From the NCBI RefSeq assembly GCF_011759605.1, contig NZ_JAAOYX010000003.1, forward strand, positions 62,001-126,000: 64,000 nt of DNA. Direction: 5' to 3'. The position numbers and the translations under genes were made by a program. This document shows positions 18,082 to 25,608 of the stretch, in pieces (position 1 is the stretch's first letter; each line of letters begins with the position of its first letter). The DNA comes from Luteibacter sp. SG786. GTDB lineage: Bacteria; Pseudomonadota; Gammaproteobacteria; Xanthomonadales; Rhodanobacteraceae. The notes under the pieces are model-generated. The model was not told where the DNA came from. It saw only the letters and a list, made by a program, of their open reading frames with translations, and searched no databases.

Positions 18082-19370
18082 GCGCCGTGCCGCGCATCGA
18101 CGGCCACGATAGGATGGCGCAGGTGCCGCCCGCGGTATGGCAGGTGAACGACCTGCTTTCCTCCGACGATGCCGACCCGTCGGAGGTGCATGCGAGGCTT
18201 CTGGCCTTGAGCGACGACGACCTTGCCCACTACGGGCTTCGTTCGTATCGCATGAACCTCATGGCGCTGCTGGGTGAGCACATGGCACCTGAGGCCGTGC
18301 TGCGCCTCGCTCGCGAGGCGGCCATCAGCAAGTTGTGGCTCGGCTGGGAATACCACCACCACTACCTGTCGAAGCTGGACGTGACACCGCCACCGCCGCG
18401 GCTGCAGCGACTGCCGGTCGATGCGGTGAAAGGCCTCCTCGCTCGGGGACGCGGCGCCATCATCGCGACGTTCCACCTCGGCTATATGCGCGACATCCCC
18501 TCGGACCTCGCCCATGCCGGCATACCGATCATGGTGCCGCTGGCGCGGGATGCCTATGGCAACTATGAGTCGGCACGCCTGGACCGCCCCGAGGCCGCCC
18601 TCTGGACGTGCTTCCGGCACGTGTGCGTCGAAGAGGCGGCGGGTTCGCTCGCGCTTGCGCGACACCTGGCGCGTGGGGGCTGCGTGCTGTCCACGATCGA
18701 CGGCAACACCGGACTCGACGGCCCCCGTGGCGGCGATCGGCGGTCCGTCGTGAACATGCTCGGCACCGAAGCTCGCGTGAAGAACGGACTGATCGCCATG
18801 GCGGCGAGGTTTGGCGCTCCCATCATTCCCGTCGTCGCCACCACCGTCGACGGGGAGCGGGTTTGCCATGTCTTCCCTGTAGCGGACCCTGGGCGTCCGC
18901 TTACCGGTGACGAAGCGACGGACTTCGTGGAGGCCACCGTTCACGGTCTTTACCGGGTGCTGGCCGAAACCCTGTTGCATGCCGCGGGCGAGTGGTGCGG
19001 CGGCGACCTGTTCCATCAGTGGAGGCTGCCGCGCGGAATCGACGAGGAACCGCTGTCGGTGGCGGAGGCGCGACTGGCGTCCGTGCTCGACCGTCATGGA
19101 AGGGCCGTGCTCGACCTGTCGCGGGTCATGCCGCTTACCAGTCGCGGAGAGCGCGTGTTCGTCGACGTGCACTCCATGAAGTGCTACCGGCTGCCCGAGG
19201 ACGAAGGCGAGTTCGCCGACCTCCTCCAGGATGCGGGCCGTGGCATCACGCGCGATTGGCTGGACGGACTCGGCACGGCGCGTCGCGCCAGCGTCTGGCG
19301 ATTCCTCTGTGTGCTGGCGTCGCGCGGGGGCCTCTCGCTCCTCCACGACGCGTCGTTGTCGGCCGCCTGA
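18078..19370 (+). CDS. LpxL-like acyltransferase with C-terminal PqqD-like domain
   Basis: A 430-residue protein. Residues 110-310 resemble the LpxL/HtrB lysophospholipid acyltransferase fold: GAIIATFHLGYMRD at 126-139, STIDGNTGLDGP at 205-216 and a strongly typical LGTEARVKNGLIAMAARFGAPIIPV stretch around 228-252. The usual H-x4-E/D active site reads H133-L-G-Y-M-R138-D139, so the acid is shifted by one. Residues about 357-422 look like a PqqD-type winged-helix peptide-recognition domain. Start codon GTG overlaps the radical SAM stop. I infer that it acylates the peptide, perhaps at an ornithine amine; lipid A acylation is unlikely given the context and the extra domain. Confidence 0.7.
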   Translation: MSAVPRIDGHDRMAQVPPAVWQVNDLLSSDDADPSEVHARLLALSDDDLAHYGLRSYRMNLMALLGEHMAPEAVLRLAREAAISKLWLGWEYHHHYLSKLDVTPPPPRLQRLPVDAVKGLLARGRGAIIATFHLGYMRDIPSDLAHAGIPIMVPLARDAYGNYESARLDRPEAALWTCFRHVCVEEAAGSLALARHLARGGCVLSTIDGNTGLDGPRGGDRRSVVNMLGTEARVKNGLIAMAARFGAPIIPVVATTVDGERVCHVFPVADPGRPLTGDEATDFVEATVHGLYRVLAETLLHAAGEWCGGDLFHQWRLPRGIDEEPLSVAEARLASVLDRHGRAVLDLSRVMPLTSRGERVFVDVHSMKCYRLPEDEGEFADLLQDAGRGITRDWLDGLGTARRASVWRFLCVLASRGGLSLLHDASLSAA

Positions 19371-19488
19371 GGCGCAAGGGATCGGTATTGCCGCCTGCGA
19401 TGTGCGGGGCGGCGATGTGGAAAACCACGCACATCACGCGGCGCCGGCTCGCCCGTCGCCTTCATTGGAACATCAAAAGGAAATCGAC

Positions 19489-19626
19489 GTGACCAATAGC
19501 ACCGAGCACAGCAACGAATCGTTGTTGATCGACGAGTTCGAGATCATCGAACTGGAAGATCGTCTTGAACTCGCCGGTCGCTGCAACGGCCGTTGTGACG
19601 GCCAGAGCAAGCCGACGAGCGCCTGA
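19489..19626 (+). CDS. RiPP precursor peptide 1
   Basis: A 45-residue peptide starting at GTG, eight bases after AAAAGGA. An acidic leader (NESLLIDEFEIIELEDRLEL) is followed by the core region AGRCNGRCDGQSKPTSA. Residues 12-29 are identical to those of precursor 2, and over codons 12-36 the two genes differ by nine silent changes and one amino-acid change, which shows selection on the peptide. The two arginines and two cysteines are the obvious targets of the arginase-type and radical SAM enzymes encoded around it. No Gly-Gly or other sharp cleavage motif is visible; cleavage probably falls near Ala29. Confidence 0.88.
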   Translation: MTNSTEHSNESLLIDEFEIIELEDRLELAGRCNGRCDGQSKPTSA

Positions 19627-19713
19627 GCGGCCTCGCGTTAGCGAAGGGCGTGCCGGCGCCGGCGCGGCTTTCGTGTTCCGAAACCAACGACCCATCTCAT
19701 GGAGAAATCCGTC

Positions 19714-19851
19714 ATGAATACGAACATCGAAAGCAACAACGGCGAACTGCTCATCGACGAATTCGAGATCATCGAACTCGAAGACCGTCTCGAACTCGCC
19801 GATCGCTGTAACGGCCGCTGCAACAAGACCAGCCAGCCGACGGGCGGCTGA
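19714..19851 (+). CDS. RiPP precursor peptide 2
   Basis: A 45-residue peptide with the same length and plan as precursor 1. The leader LLIDEFEIIELEDRLELA (residues 12-29) is identical, and the core region is DRCNGRCNKTSQPTGG. The start ATG at 19714 has GGAG upstream; an in-frame ATG at 19699 would add five residues. R31, C32, N33, G34, R35, C36, S40 and a P-T pair near the end are shared with precursor 1, while the rest of the tail differs, so two related products are expected. It is followed by a strong hairpin before the protease gene. Confidence 0.88.
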   Translation: MNTNIESNNGELLIDEFEIIELEDRLELADRCNGRCNKTSQPTGG

Positions 19852-19912
19852 TCCAGCAGGTCGTGACTTTTTTCCCGCCACTCGACGAGAGCGGCGGGGT
19901 CCGAGCATGACG

Positions 19913-19946
19913 ATGGGGCCAGGCAGCCCGACTGTCCTGGCCCCAT
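19913..19946 (+). terminator. Hairpin between precursor 2 and the M50 protease gene
   Basis: ATGGGGCCAGG (19913-19923) pairs perfectly with CCTGGCCCCAT (19936-19946) across a 12-base loop. A smaller CCCGCC/GGCGGG hairpin sits just upstream at about 19874-19898. Such partial terminators commonly raise precursor mRNA relative to the downstream enzyme genes. Confidence 0.65.
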
Positions 19947-19965
19947 TCCACCGGCAAGCATCGAC

Positions 19966-21264
19966 ATGACCCACGACATCCCGCATGTCATCAACCCGCT
20001 CCTGGAAGTCTCGGACTTCGATTCGGATGCCGGGAAACCCATGAAGCTGTGCCTCATACCCCGGGCGGGTGGGGCCGGCGAAGTGCGCTTCGCGCTGCCG
20101 GCCGACTATATGGCGCTTGCGCGCGAATTTGACGGACAGCGCGATACCGATGCGGCGATCCAGTCGTTCATCGACAAGCATCGCCCCGAAAGGGATAAGT
20201 CGTGGCTGACCCGCCTGGTGACGGAATCGCTGGTGCCCAAGGGCATCGTGATCCGCGCGGACCAGGATCCGCGATGCGCCACCAGCAGCCAGTCCGACAA
20301 GGCCTTCCTGCACGTGAAGCTCCCCATCATACGGTCGAGCCTCGTCGAGCCGGTGGCCCGGAGCCTTTCCTTTCTCTACCGGCCCGCGGCGATGATCCTC
20401 GGCCTCGTCGGGTTCGTGGCCATGCACGTGGTCGTGTACGGGTTCCTCTTCCGAGGGCAGCACTTCGAGTTCGGCGAGCTTGGCATCGCCAGCGTGCTCT
20501 TGCTCATGCTGATCTCCACGCTCGCCACCATCTGCCATGAATTCGGCCACGCCACCGCCGCCGCCCATTTCGGCTGCCGCAACATGACGATCGGATGGGG
20601 CGTGTACCTGATCTACACCGTTCTGTGGACGAACGTTTCGGATGCCTGGAAGTTACCAAGGAAACACCGGGCGATCGTCGATATCGGCGGCGTGTACTTC
20701 GAGTCGTTTGCGCTCTTCGCGCTGCTGATCGGCTATCTGGCGACAAACAATCCCATCTTCCTGTTCGGCTTCATCTTCGTCGACCTATCCATCGCCAACA
20801 CCTTCAACCCATTCCTTCGCATGGACGGCTACTGGCTCGTCAGCGATCTCTTCGGCATCGTGAACCTGCGGAAGCAGCAGGAGATATGGTGGCAGGATCT
20901 GATCGAACGGATCCTTCATCCGCGTGCGCATACGAGCCGAAGCACGTTGAAGCCGATGGCCAAGCGTGTGCTGGCGGTCTACACCATCCTCGGGACGCTC
21001 TTCATCGCCTATGTCATGAAGACGATGTTCGTCGTGGTCGTGCTCAGTGTGCTGACCAACCTGCCGCAATTCGCTCACGAGACGTGGAGCAAACTCGCGT
21101 CCGACGCCACGTGGTCGAACGTACTTCATGCCGTCGCCGAAACGGGCTGGCGCATCCTTGTCATCCTCGGCGCCGGCTTCACCTTCTGGAATATCGGCAA
21201 GGCGCTCGGTCGGATGCTCGGTCGTCTTCGTCGCGTGGCGCGGGCCGTGGCGGAGGGGGCGTGA
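19966..21264 (+). CDS. Membrane M50-type metalloprotease with N-terminal PqqD-like domain
   Basis: A 432-residue protein. Residues about 20-97 look like a PqqD-type winged-helix domain (FALPADYMALAREFDGQRD onwards). Membrane helices follow at about 139-160, 172-190, 241-275, 326-350 and 390-410. The zinc site HEFGH is at 191-195 and the third ligand motif NPFLRMDGYW at 281-290, both standard for site-2-protease-like M50 enzymes. Similar M50 proteins accompany radical SAM peptide clusters such as yyd in Bacillus, where they are thought to cleave or export the peptide. Here it probably removes the leader. It ends two bases before the next start codon. Confidence 0.85.
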   Translation: MTHDIPHVINPLLEVSDFDSDAGKPMKLCLIPRAGGAGEVRFALPADYMALAREFDGQRDTDAAIQSFIDKHRPERDKSWLTRLVTESLVPKGIVIRADQDPRCATSSQSDKAFLHVKLPIIRSSLVEPVARSLSFLYRPAAMILGLVGFVAMHVVVYGFLFRGQHFEFGELGIASVLLLMLISTLATICHEFGHATAAAHFGCRNMTIGWGVYLIYTVLWTNVSDAWKLPRKHRAIVDIGGVYFESFALFALLIGYLATNNPIFLFGFIFVDLSIANTFNPFLRMDGYWLVSDLFGIVNLRKQQEIWWQDLIERILHPRAHTSRSTLKPMAKRVLAVYTILGTLFIAYVMKTMFVVVVLSVLTNLPQFAHETWSKLASDATWSNVLHAVAETGWRILVILGAGFTFWNIGKALGRMLGRLRRVARAVAEGA

Positions 21265-21265
21265 C

Positions 21266-22468
21266 ATGTTGCAATGCGATGTCAGCGAGCGACCGGCAGG
21301 CGGATCCGTCGTCGAAAGGCGCTACGTCGTCGCGCCGCATCTGATGTTGGAGGCGCACGACGACGCGCACGCGGTCGTCGTGAATACCGCCACGGGCGCT
21401 CGGGCCAAGGTGTCGATAGCCGCTTTCCGCATGCTCTCCCGGTTCGACGTGCCACGCACCGTCTCCGACGTCTTCGGCCGTTCGGACGAGGGGCGCGCGG
21501 CCGCACGTGTGCGGGCACTGGTGGAGCATGGGCTGCTGTGGGATGTCGAGGTGGAACGTCCGGCCGAGAAGCCGAGGCGGCGGCCGGCTCCCTTCCGCTT
21601 CTGCAATGCACCGTCGTACTCGGCATCCGGCGCGCGTGCGGATGTCGTGGTGCTTGGCGTGCCGTACGACCTGGGCGGCCCGGAAAACGGCCGCGAAGGA
21701 CTGCTGGCCATCCGGCAGAAATCGCTGGACTACACGTACATGGTGGACTTCGACGCACGACAGCCGGCCGGCTGGTTCGACGCCGGCTCGGGCGTACGGA
21801 TCCTCGAAGGCGTGCGCATCGCCGATGCCGACGATATCCCATGGGTCCACGGCGAACCGCAGCGTGCGGTGTTCGAGCGTGTCGTCGAAACACTGGACGA
21901 GTTGCTGCCGGTCGATGGCGTGCCCCTCGTCCTTGCGGGCGACGCGTCGGTGAGCCATGCAGTCGCCACATGCTGTGCCGGGCGGCATCCGCTGTCCGTC
22001 GTCCACTTTGCCGCGGGAGGCGCGGCTGCGGAGCGCGAGGGCGAGTCGGTCACCGTGTACGACGTGGCTCGTGCCATGACCCATGTTGCCGGCGTACGCT
22101 CCGTGGTCACCGCAGGGCTGCGGGAGGCTTCGGGGTATGCACCCCCGCCCGGGGTCACCGAAGTCACCGCGACCCGACTTCGCGCCGGCGATCCCGGCGA
22201 TCTCGTCGCGCACCTGCCGATCGCGGAACGCGTGCTCCTCTCCATCGACATGGGTGTGGTCGACGTTTCGACCCCGCCTTCGGGCAAGGGCATGTCGTTG
22301 CGCGAGGTGCGCGACGCCATCCACACCATCGGCGGCCGGCATCGCATCGTCGGTGTCGTGATTGCGGGGCTCGATCCGTCGGCACCGCTGGGGCCCGTCG
22401 TGGCGATCGTCGCCTGCCACCTCGCATTGCAGGCACTGCATGTGGCGACCCTGCGGAGGGTGGCCTGA
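21266..22468 (+). CDS. Arginase-fold pseudoenzyme with N-terminal PqqD-like domain (copy 1)
   Basis: A 400-residue protein. Residues 19-93 have the PqqD-like pattern, ending in VRALVEHGLLWD. From about 124 (ADVVVLGVPYDLGGP) the chain follows the arginase/agmatinase fold, but the manganese ligands are lost: GGDHS has become AGDAS (224-228), DAHxD has become HFAAGG (247-252), and SxDxDxxDP has become SIDMGVVDV (326-334). It is therefore unlikely to hydrolyse arginine. I infer that it presents the leader peptide to the active arginase encoded next, with which it shares a TGATG junction. The same plan recurs in the gene at 24412. Confidence 0.78.
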   Translation: MLQCDVSERPAGGSVVERRYVVAPHLMLEAHDDAHAVVVNTATGARAKVSIAAFRMLSRFDVPRTVSDVFGRSDEGRAAARVRALVEHGLLWDVEVERPAEKPRRRPAPFRFCNAPSYSASGARADVVVLGVPYDLGGPENGREGLLAIRQKSLDYTYMVDFDARQPAGWFDAGSGVRILEGVRIADADDIPWVHGEPQRAVFERVVETLDELLPVDGVPLVLAGDASVSHAVATCCAGRHPLSVVHFAAGGAAAEREGESVTVYDVARAMTHVAGVRSVVTAGLREASGYAPPPGVTEVTATRLRAGDPGDLVAHLPIAERVLLSIDMGVVDVSTPPSGKGMSLREVRDAIHTIGGRHRIVGVVIAGLDPSAPLGPVVAIVACHLALQALHVATLRRVA

Positions 22469-23310
22469 TGGACGGAGGGGCGCATCCGACGTTGTTCGGC
22501 TGGGGTTCGGCTTCGACGGCCGGCCGAGGCAGCGGCTTCTGTGTGATCGGCGTACCTGCCGACCACGGCAATGGCGTGTCGCGAGGCGCGGCTCGCGGCC
22601 CTGCGTCGGTGCGCAGGGCGGCCCGCCTGCTTCCGGTGCCGCGGGGAGCAGGCGTCGATGCCGGCGACGTGCCGGGGTGCCGTGCTGCGGATCCTGAGAC
22701 AGTGCTGTCAAGGCTTGCCGAGGCGACGTGCGAGGCCGTGGACGGCGGCTTCCGGCCACTGATCATCGGCGGAGACCACTCGATCACCTTCGCGCCGGTG
22801 TCGGTCCTCCAGCAGCGGCGCGATATCGGTGTCGTCTGGTTCGATGCGCATACCGATTTCAGCCCGTGGGTGGAAGGGCAGGGCCACAGTCACAAACAGG
22901 TGTTGCGCCGTATCGAAACACTGCCAGGCGTCAAACGGGTGCTGCAGATCGGGTATCGCGGCCTTACGGCGGGCGACGAGCGGCACCTGGGCGACAAGGC
23001 CACCGTGGTGACCTCCGAAGCGGCACGGTACCTGACGACCGCCGAACTGCTCGAACTCATGCCCCACGACCTGGACTGGTACGTGTCGATCGATATCGAT
23101 GCGATCGACCCCTTCCACGCGCCCGGCACCAGTGCGCCGGTGCCGGATGGCATGGAGCCGTCGACGGTGCGCGAATTTCTCGCGGCAATCGTTGGCGCAC
23201 GCAGGGTGGTCGGGGCCGATGTCGTGGAAGTGAATCCCCGGCTGGACGTCGACGACATCACCAGCGCCATCGCAGCAAGGCTCCTGTGGACGATTGCGGA
23301 TGGACTTTGA
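22468..23310 (+). CDS. Arginase-family hydrolase, probable peptide arginase (copy 1)
   Basis: A 280-residue ureohydrolase with an intact binuclear manganese site: GGDHS at 101-105, DAHTD at 126-130 and SIDIDAIDP at 207-215. Free arginases and agmatinases share these motifs, but the gene sits in a RiPP operon next to a non-catalytic, peptide-recognition paralogue. Peptide arginases of the OspR type turn arginine into ornithine inside RiPP precursors, and both precursors here carry two conserved core arginines. Peptide arginine is thus the likely substrate, with urea as by-product. It starts on the A of the preceding TGA. The following oxygenase gene begins 22 bases after the stop. Confidence 0.82.
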   Translation: MDGGAHPTLFGWGSASTAGRGSGFCVIGVPADHGNGVSRGAARGPASVRRAARLLPVPRGAGVDAGDVPGCRAADPETVLSRLAEATCEAVDGGFRPLIIGGDHSITFAPVSVLQQRRDIGVVWFDAHTDFSPWVEGQGHSHKQVLRRIETLPGVKRVLQIGYRGLTAGDERHLGDKATVVTSEAARYLTTAELLELMPHDLDWYVSIDIDAIDPFHAPGTSAPVPDGMEPSTVREFLAAIVGARRVVGADVVEVNPRLDVDDITSAIAARLLWTIADGL

Positions 23311-23332
23311 GAACCGAGACTGGAGTGGGCCC

Positions 23333-24406
23333 ATGGAAGCCAGGAAGATCCCGAGTTTTACCCTCGACGAGTTCACGGCGCTGATCGAAAAGACCCCGGA
23401 CGTCCTCGCACAGCATCCATGCCATGTCACCGGGTTCGTGGAGACATGGCCCGCTTACCGGCGCTGGCGGAATCTCGACACGCTCTCGCAATTGTTCGGC
23501 CATCTGCCGGTAACGGCAGGCGCGCCGCAGTTCGTCACCAACACGCATTCGCGCATGTGCCAGGTGCAGACGGATTTCGCCACCTACCTCGACTATGTGC
23601 GTCATCCCGAAAAGCTCGAAGGGCTTTTCGAAGGCCGCTGGACGAAGGGCGATCCCGCCCTCCTGCGGGAACTGGACCTGCCGCTGTACTGCGGCAACCT
23701 CCAGTTGGTCAGGCATGCGAAAGAGCCGGTGCTCGCCGACATCTCGCCACTCGTGCCCGGCGGACTTCCCGTCTACAACGATCACATTCCGTACTACTAC
23801 CAGTCCGGCAACCATGTGTGGCTGTATGTGAGCCGGGCAGGCGCGCTGACGCCGCTACATCAGGACAACAACGCGGTCATCGCGTACCTCGCGCAGATCG
23901 AAGGAAACAAGGAGGCGATCCTCTTTGCCCCGAAGGACAAGCGCCATTTCCACAATCCCGCGGTGGGATATCTCGACCCCTTGCATCCCGACGAGGAGAA
24001 CTTTCCCACGTGGCGCGAGGCGCAACCGTGGAAAGGCTCGCTCGCCCCGGGCGAGCTCCTCGTATGGGGTCCGGACTGGGCACACCACGTGGTGACACGA
24101 TCGGACTCGATCACCGTCAGCTTCGACATCGTCAACGGCCTGAACATCGACGCCTATGCCGCGTCGATGGACTGGTGCTCGGAGTTGGGTCTTTTCGCGA
24201 GGAAGCATGCGGACCTGGTGCGCAGCCGCGTGCAGGATGACGACGTGCTAAGCCGCCTGGACGATGGCGACGTGTGCGACCTTGGACGGGAGCTGATGGC
24301 CTGCGTACTGCGCGCCGCCCTGGCGGCCGAGCTTTCCCCGACGTCGCGGCAGGTGAAGGAGCGCCTGCTGCATGCCGTCGGCGGCCGGTCGACCGTGGTC
24401 GCCTGA
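23333..24406 (+). CDS. JmjC/cupin-8 type Fe(II)/2-oxoglutarate oxygenase (copy 1)
   Basis: A 357-residue protein with the JmjC-like double-stranded beta-helix. The iron triad is visible as H176-x-D178 in LTPLHQDNN and H251 in DWAHHV. Enzymes of this class hydroxylate protein side chains such as Asn, Asp, His, Arg or Lys. The ATG at 23333 follows GGAG and aligns with the start of the paralogue at 26474, which has exactly the same length and ligand positions; an upstream ATG at 23300 is less likely. It is the third gene of cassette 1. Hydroxylation of a core residue (Asn33, Arg or ornithine) is inferred. Confidence 0.82.
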   Translation: MEARKIPSFTLDEFTALIEKTPDVLAQHPCHVTGFVETWPAYRRWRNLDTLSQLFGHLPVTAGAPQFVTNTHSRMCQVQTDFATYLDYVRHPEKLEGLFEGRWTKGDPALLRELDLPLYCGNLQLVRHAKEPVLADISPLVPGGLPVYNDHIPYYYQSGNHVWLYVSRAGALTPLHQDNNAVIAYLAQIEGNKEAILFAPKDKRHFHNPAVGYLDPLHPDEENFPTWREAQPWKGSLAPGELLVWGPDWAHHVVTRSDSITVSFDIVNGLNIDAYAASMDWCSELGLFARKHADLVRSRVQDDDVLSRLDDGDVCDLGRELMACVLRAALAAELSPTSRQVKERLLHAVGGRSTVVA

Positions 24407-24411
24407 ACGTC

Positions 24412-25608
24412 ATGATGGATACCGACGCAAGTTTCTCGCCCGACGTCCCCCTGGTGTTGTCACCCTGGATGTCCGTGGAGCAGCTGGACGATTCGGCCGC
24501 CACGATCTTTCTCTCGTCCGATGGCACGCGCCTCCGCATTCCACGCTCGCTCCATCGCCTGCTTCTTCGTTTCGCGACGGCGACGAGTCCGCACGAGGTA
24601 TGCGGAACGAGCGACCCCACCGCACCGGCGATGCGTGCCATGGCCCAGTTGGCGGCCAAGGGTTTTCTCGCCACGCCCGGCAGCGCGGCGGTTCCCCCCG
24701 CGCGTGTCGTGTGGGATCCGCCCGTTCGCATGTTCGACGCGCCGGCACAGAAGTTGCGCGCCGCGCAGGCGGACATAGTCTTCCTCGGCATGCCCTGGGA
24801 CTTCGGTTCGTACACGGCCGCAGGTGCCCGCCGCGGGCCGTCCGCGCTGCGCGAGGCCTCGTTGCAGATCCTCTACGGGTTGGACCGGCTCACCGGGCGT
24901 CCGCTCGGCTGGTTCGACGCGGATCGCCGCTGCCCCGTGCTGACGGGCGTCTCGCTGGCGGATGCCGGCGACATCGTCGTGAACCACGGCGAACGGCACG
25001 CCGCGGTCTTCGCGCGAGCCAGCGAGGTTCTCGCCACAGTCACGCGCGACGGTGCGCTGCCCGTGTCGATCGGCGGCGATGCGTCCACGGCATATCCGGT
25101 CATTGAGCTGGCCCAACGCGCCGGCCCCCTTGACGTGATGCGCATCGGGCGGGCGCCACGCGAACCGCGTGCGTTCGACGCTCCCCGCCTGACGGCCGAA
25201 TCGCTGCCGGGGCACGCGCTGTCGCTGCCGAACGTGGAACGCTATGTCGACGTCATACCGGCGGTCATGCAGGGGGACGGTATCGACGGGGCACAACGTT
25301 ACGTTCGCGTCGCTGTCGACGGTGCCGTGGCGGCGATGCCGACGTCACAGGTTCTGCCGCAGGAACGGAGGCGCGTGCACGTGGGTATCGATATCGACTC
25401 GCTTGCGAAGGCATCCGATAGCCCTTCGTTGCCGTCGCATACCTATGCGGAGATTCACGCGTTGCTCCTGGCCATCGGTCGCAGTTACCGCATCGTTTCC
25501 GTGGATCTGTGCGGCGCCGATCCCGGCGTAGCCTGCTGGGGTGGCGTAGCCATGACGGCCTTGCACCTGTTGCTGACGGCGCTCGGCGCTGCGAAGGATC
25601 CGGTATGA
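24412..25608 (+). CDS. Arginase-fold pseudoenzyme with N-terminal PqqD-like domain (copy 2)
   Basis: A 398-residue protein with the same plan as the gene at 21266. Residues about 14-87 look PqqD-like (ending AMAQLAAKGFLAT), and from about 118 the arginase fold begins (ADIVFLGMPWDFGSYTAAGA). Metal motifs are again broken: GGDAS at 221-225 lacks the histidine, the DAHxD position reads RIGRAP, and only GIDIDS remains of the third motif. A second ATG at 24415 is possible. It starts five bases after copy 1 of the oxygenase, marking the join between the two cassettes, and ends in an ATGA overlap with the active arginase. Confidence 0.77.
   Translation: MMDTDASFSPDVPLVLSPWMSVEQLDDSAATIFLSSDGTRLRIPRSLHRLLLRFATATSPHEVCGTSDPTAPAMRAMAQLAAKGFLATPGSAAVPPARVVWDPPVRMFDAPAQKLRAAQADIVFLGMPWDFGSYTAAGARRGPSALREASLQILYGLDRLTGRPLGWFDADRRCPVLTGVSLADAGDIVVNHGERHAAVFARASEVLATVTRDGALPVSIGGDASTAYPVIELAQRAGPLDVMRIGRAPREPRAFDAPRLTAESLPGHALSLPNVERYVDVIPAVMQGDGIDGAQRYVRVAVDGAVAAMPTSQVLPQERRRVHVGIDIDSLAKASDSPSLPSHTYAEIHALLLAIGRSYRIVSVDLCGADPGVACWGGVAMTALHLLLTALGAAKDPV

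Noticed and set aside
18078-19370. Calling the acyltransferase a lipid A acyltransferase (lpxL)
   Set aside because: The active-site acid is shifted, a PqqD-like tail is present and the gene overlaps a radical SAM gene.
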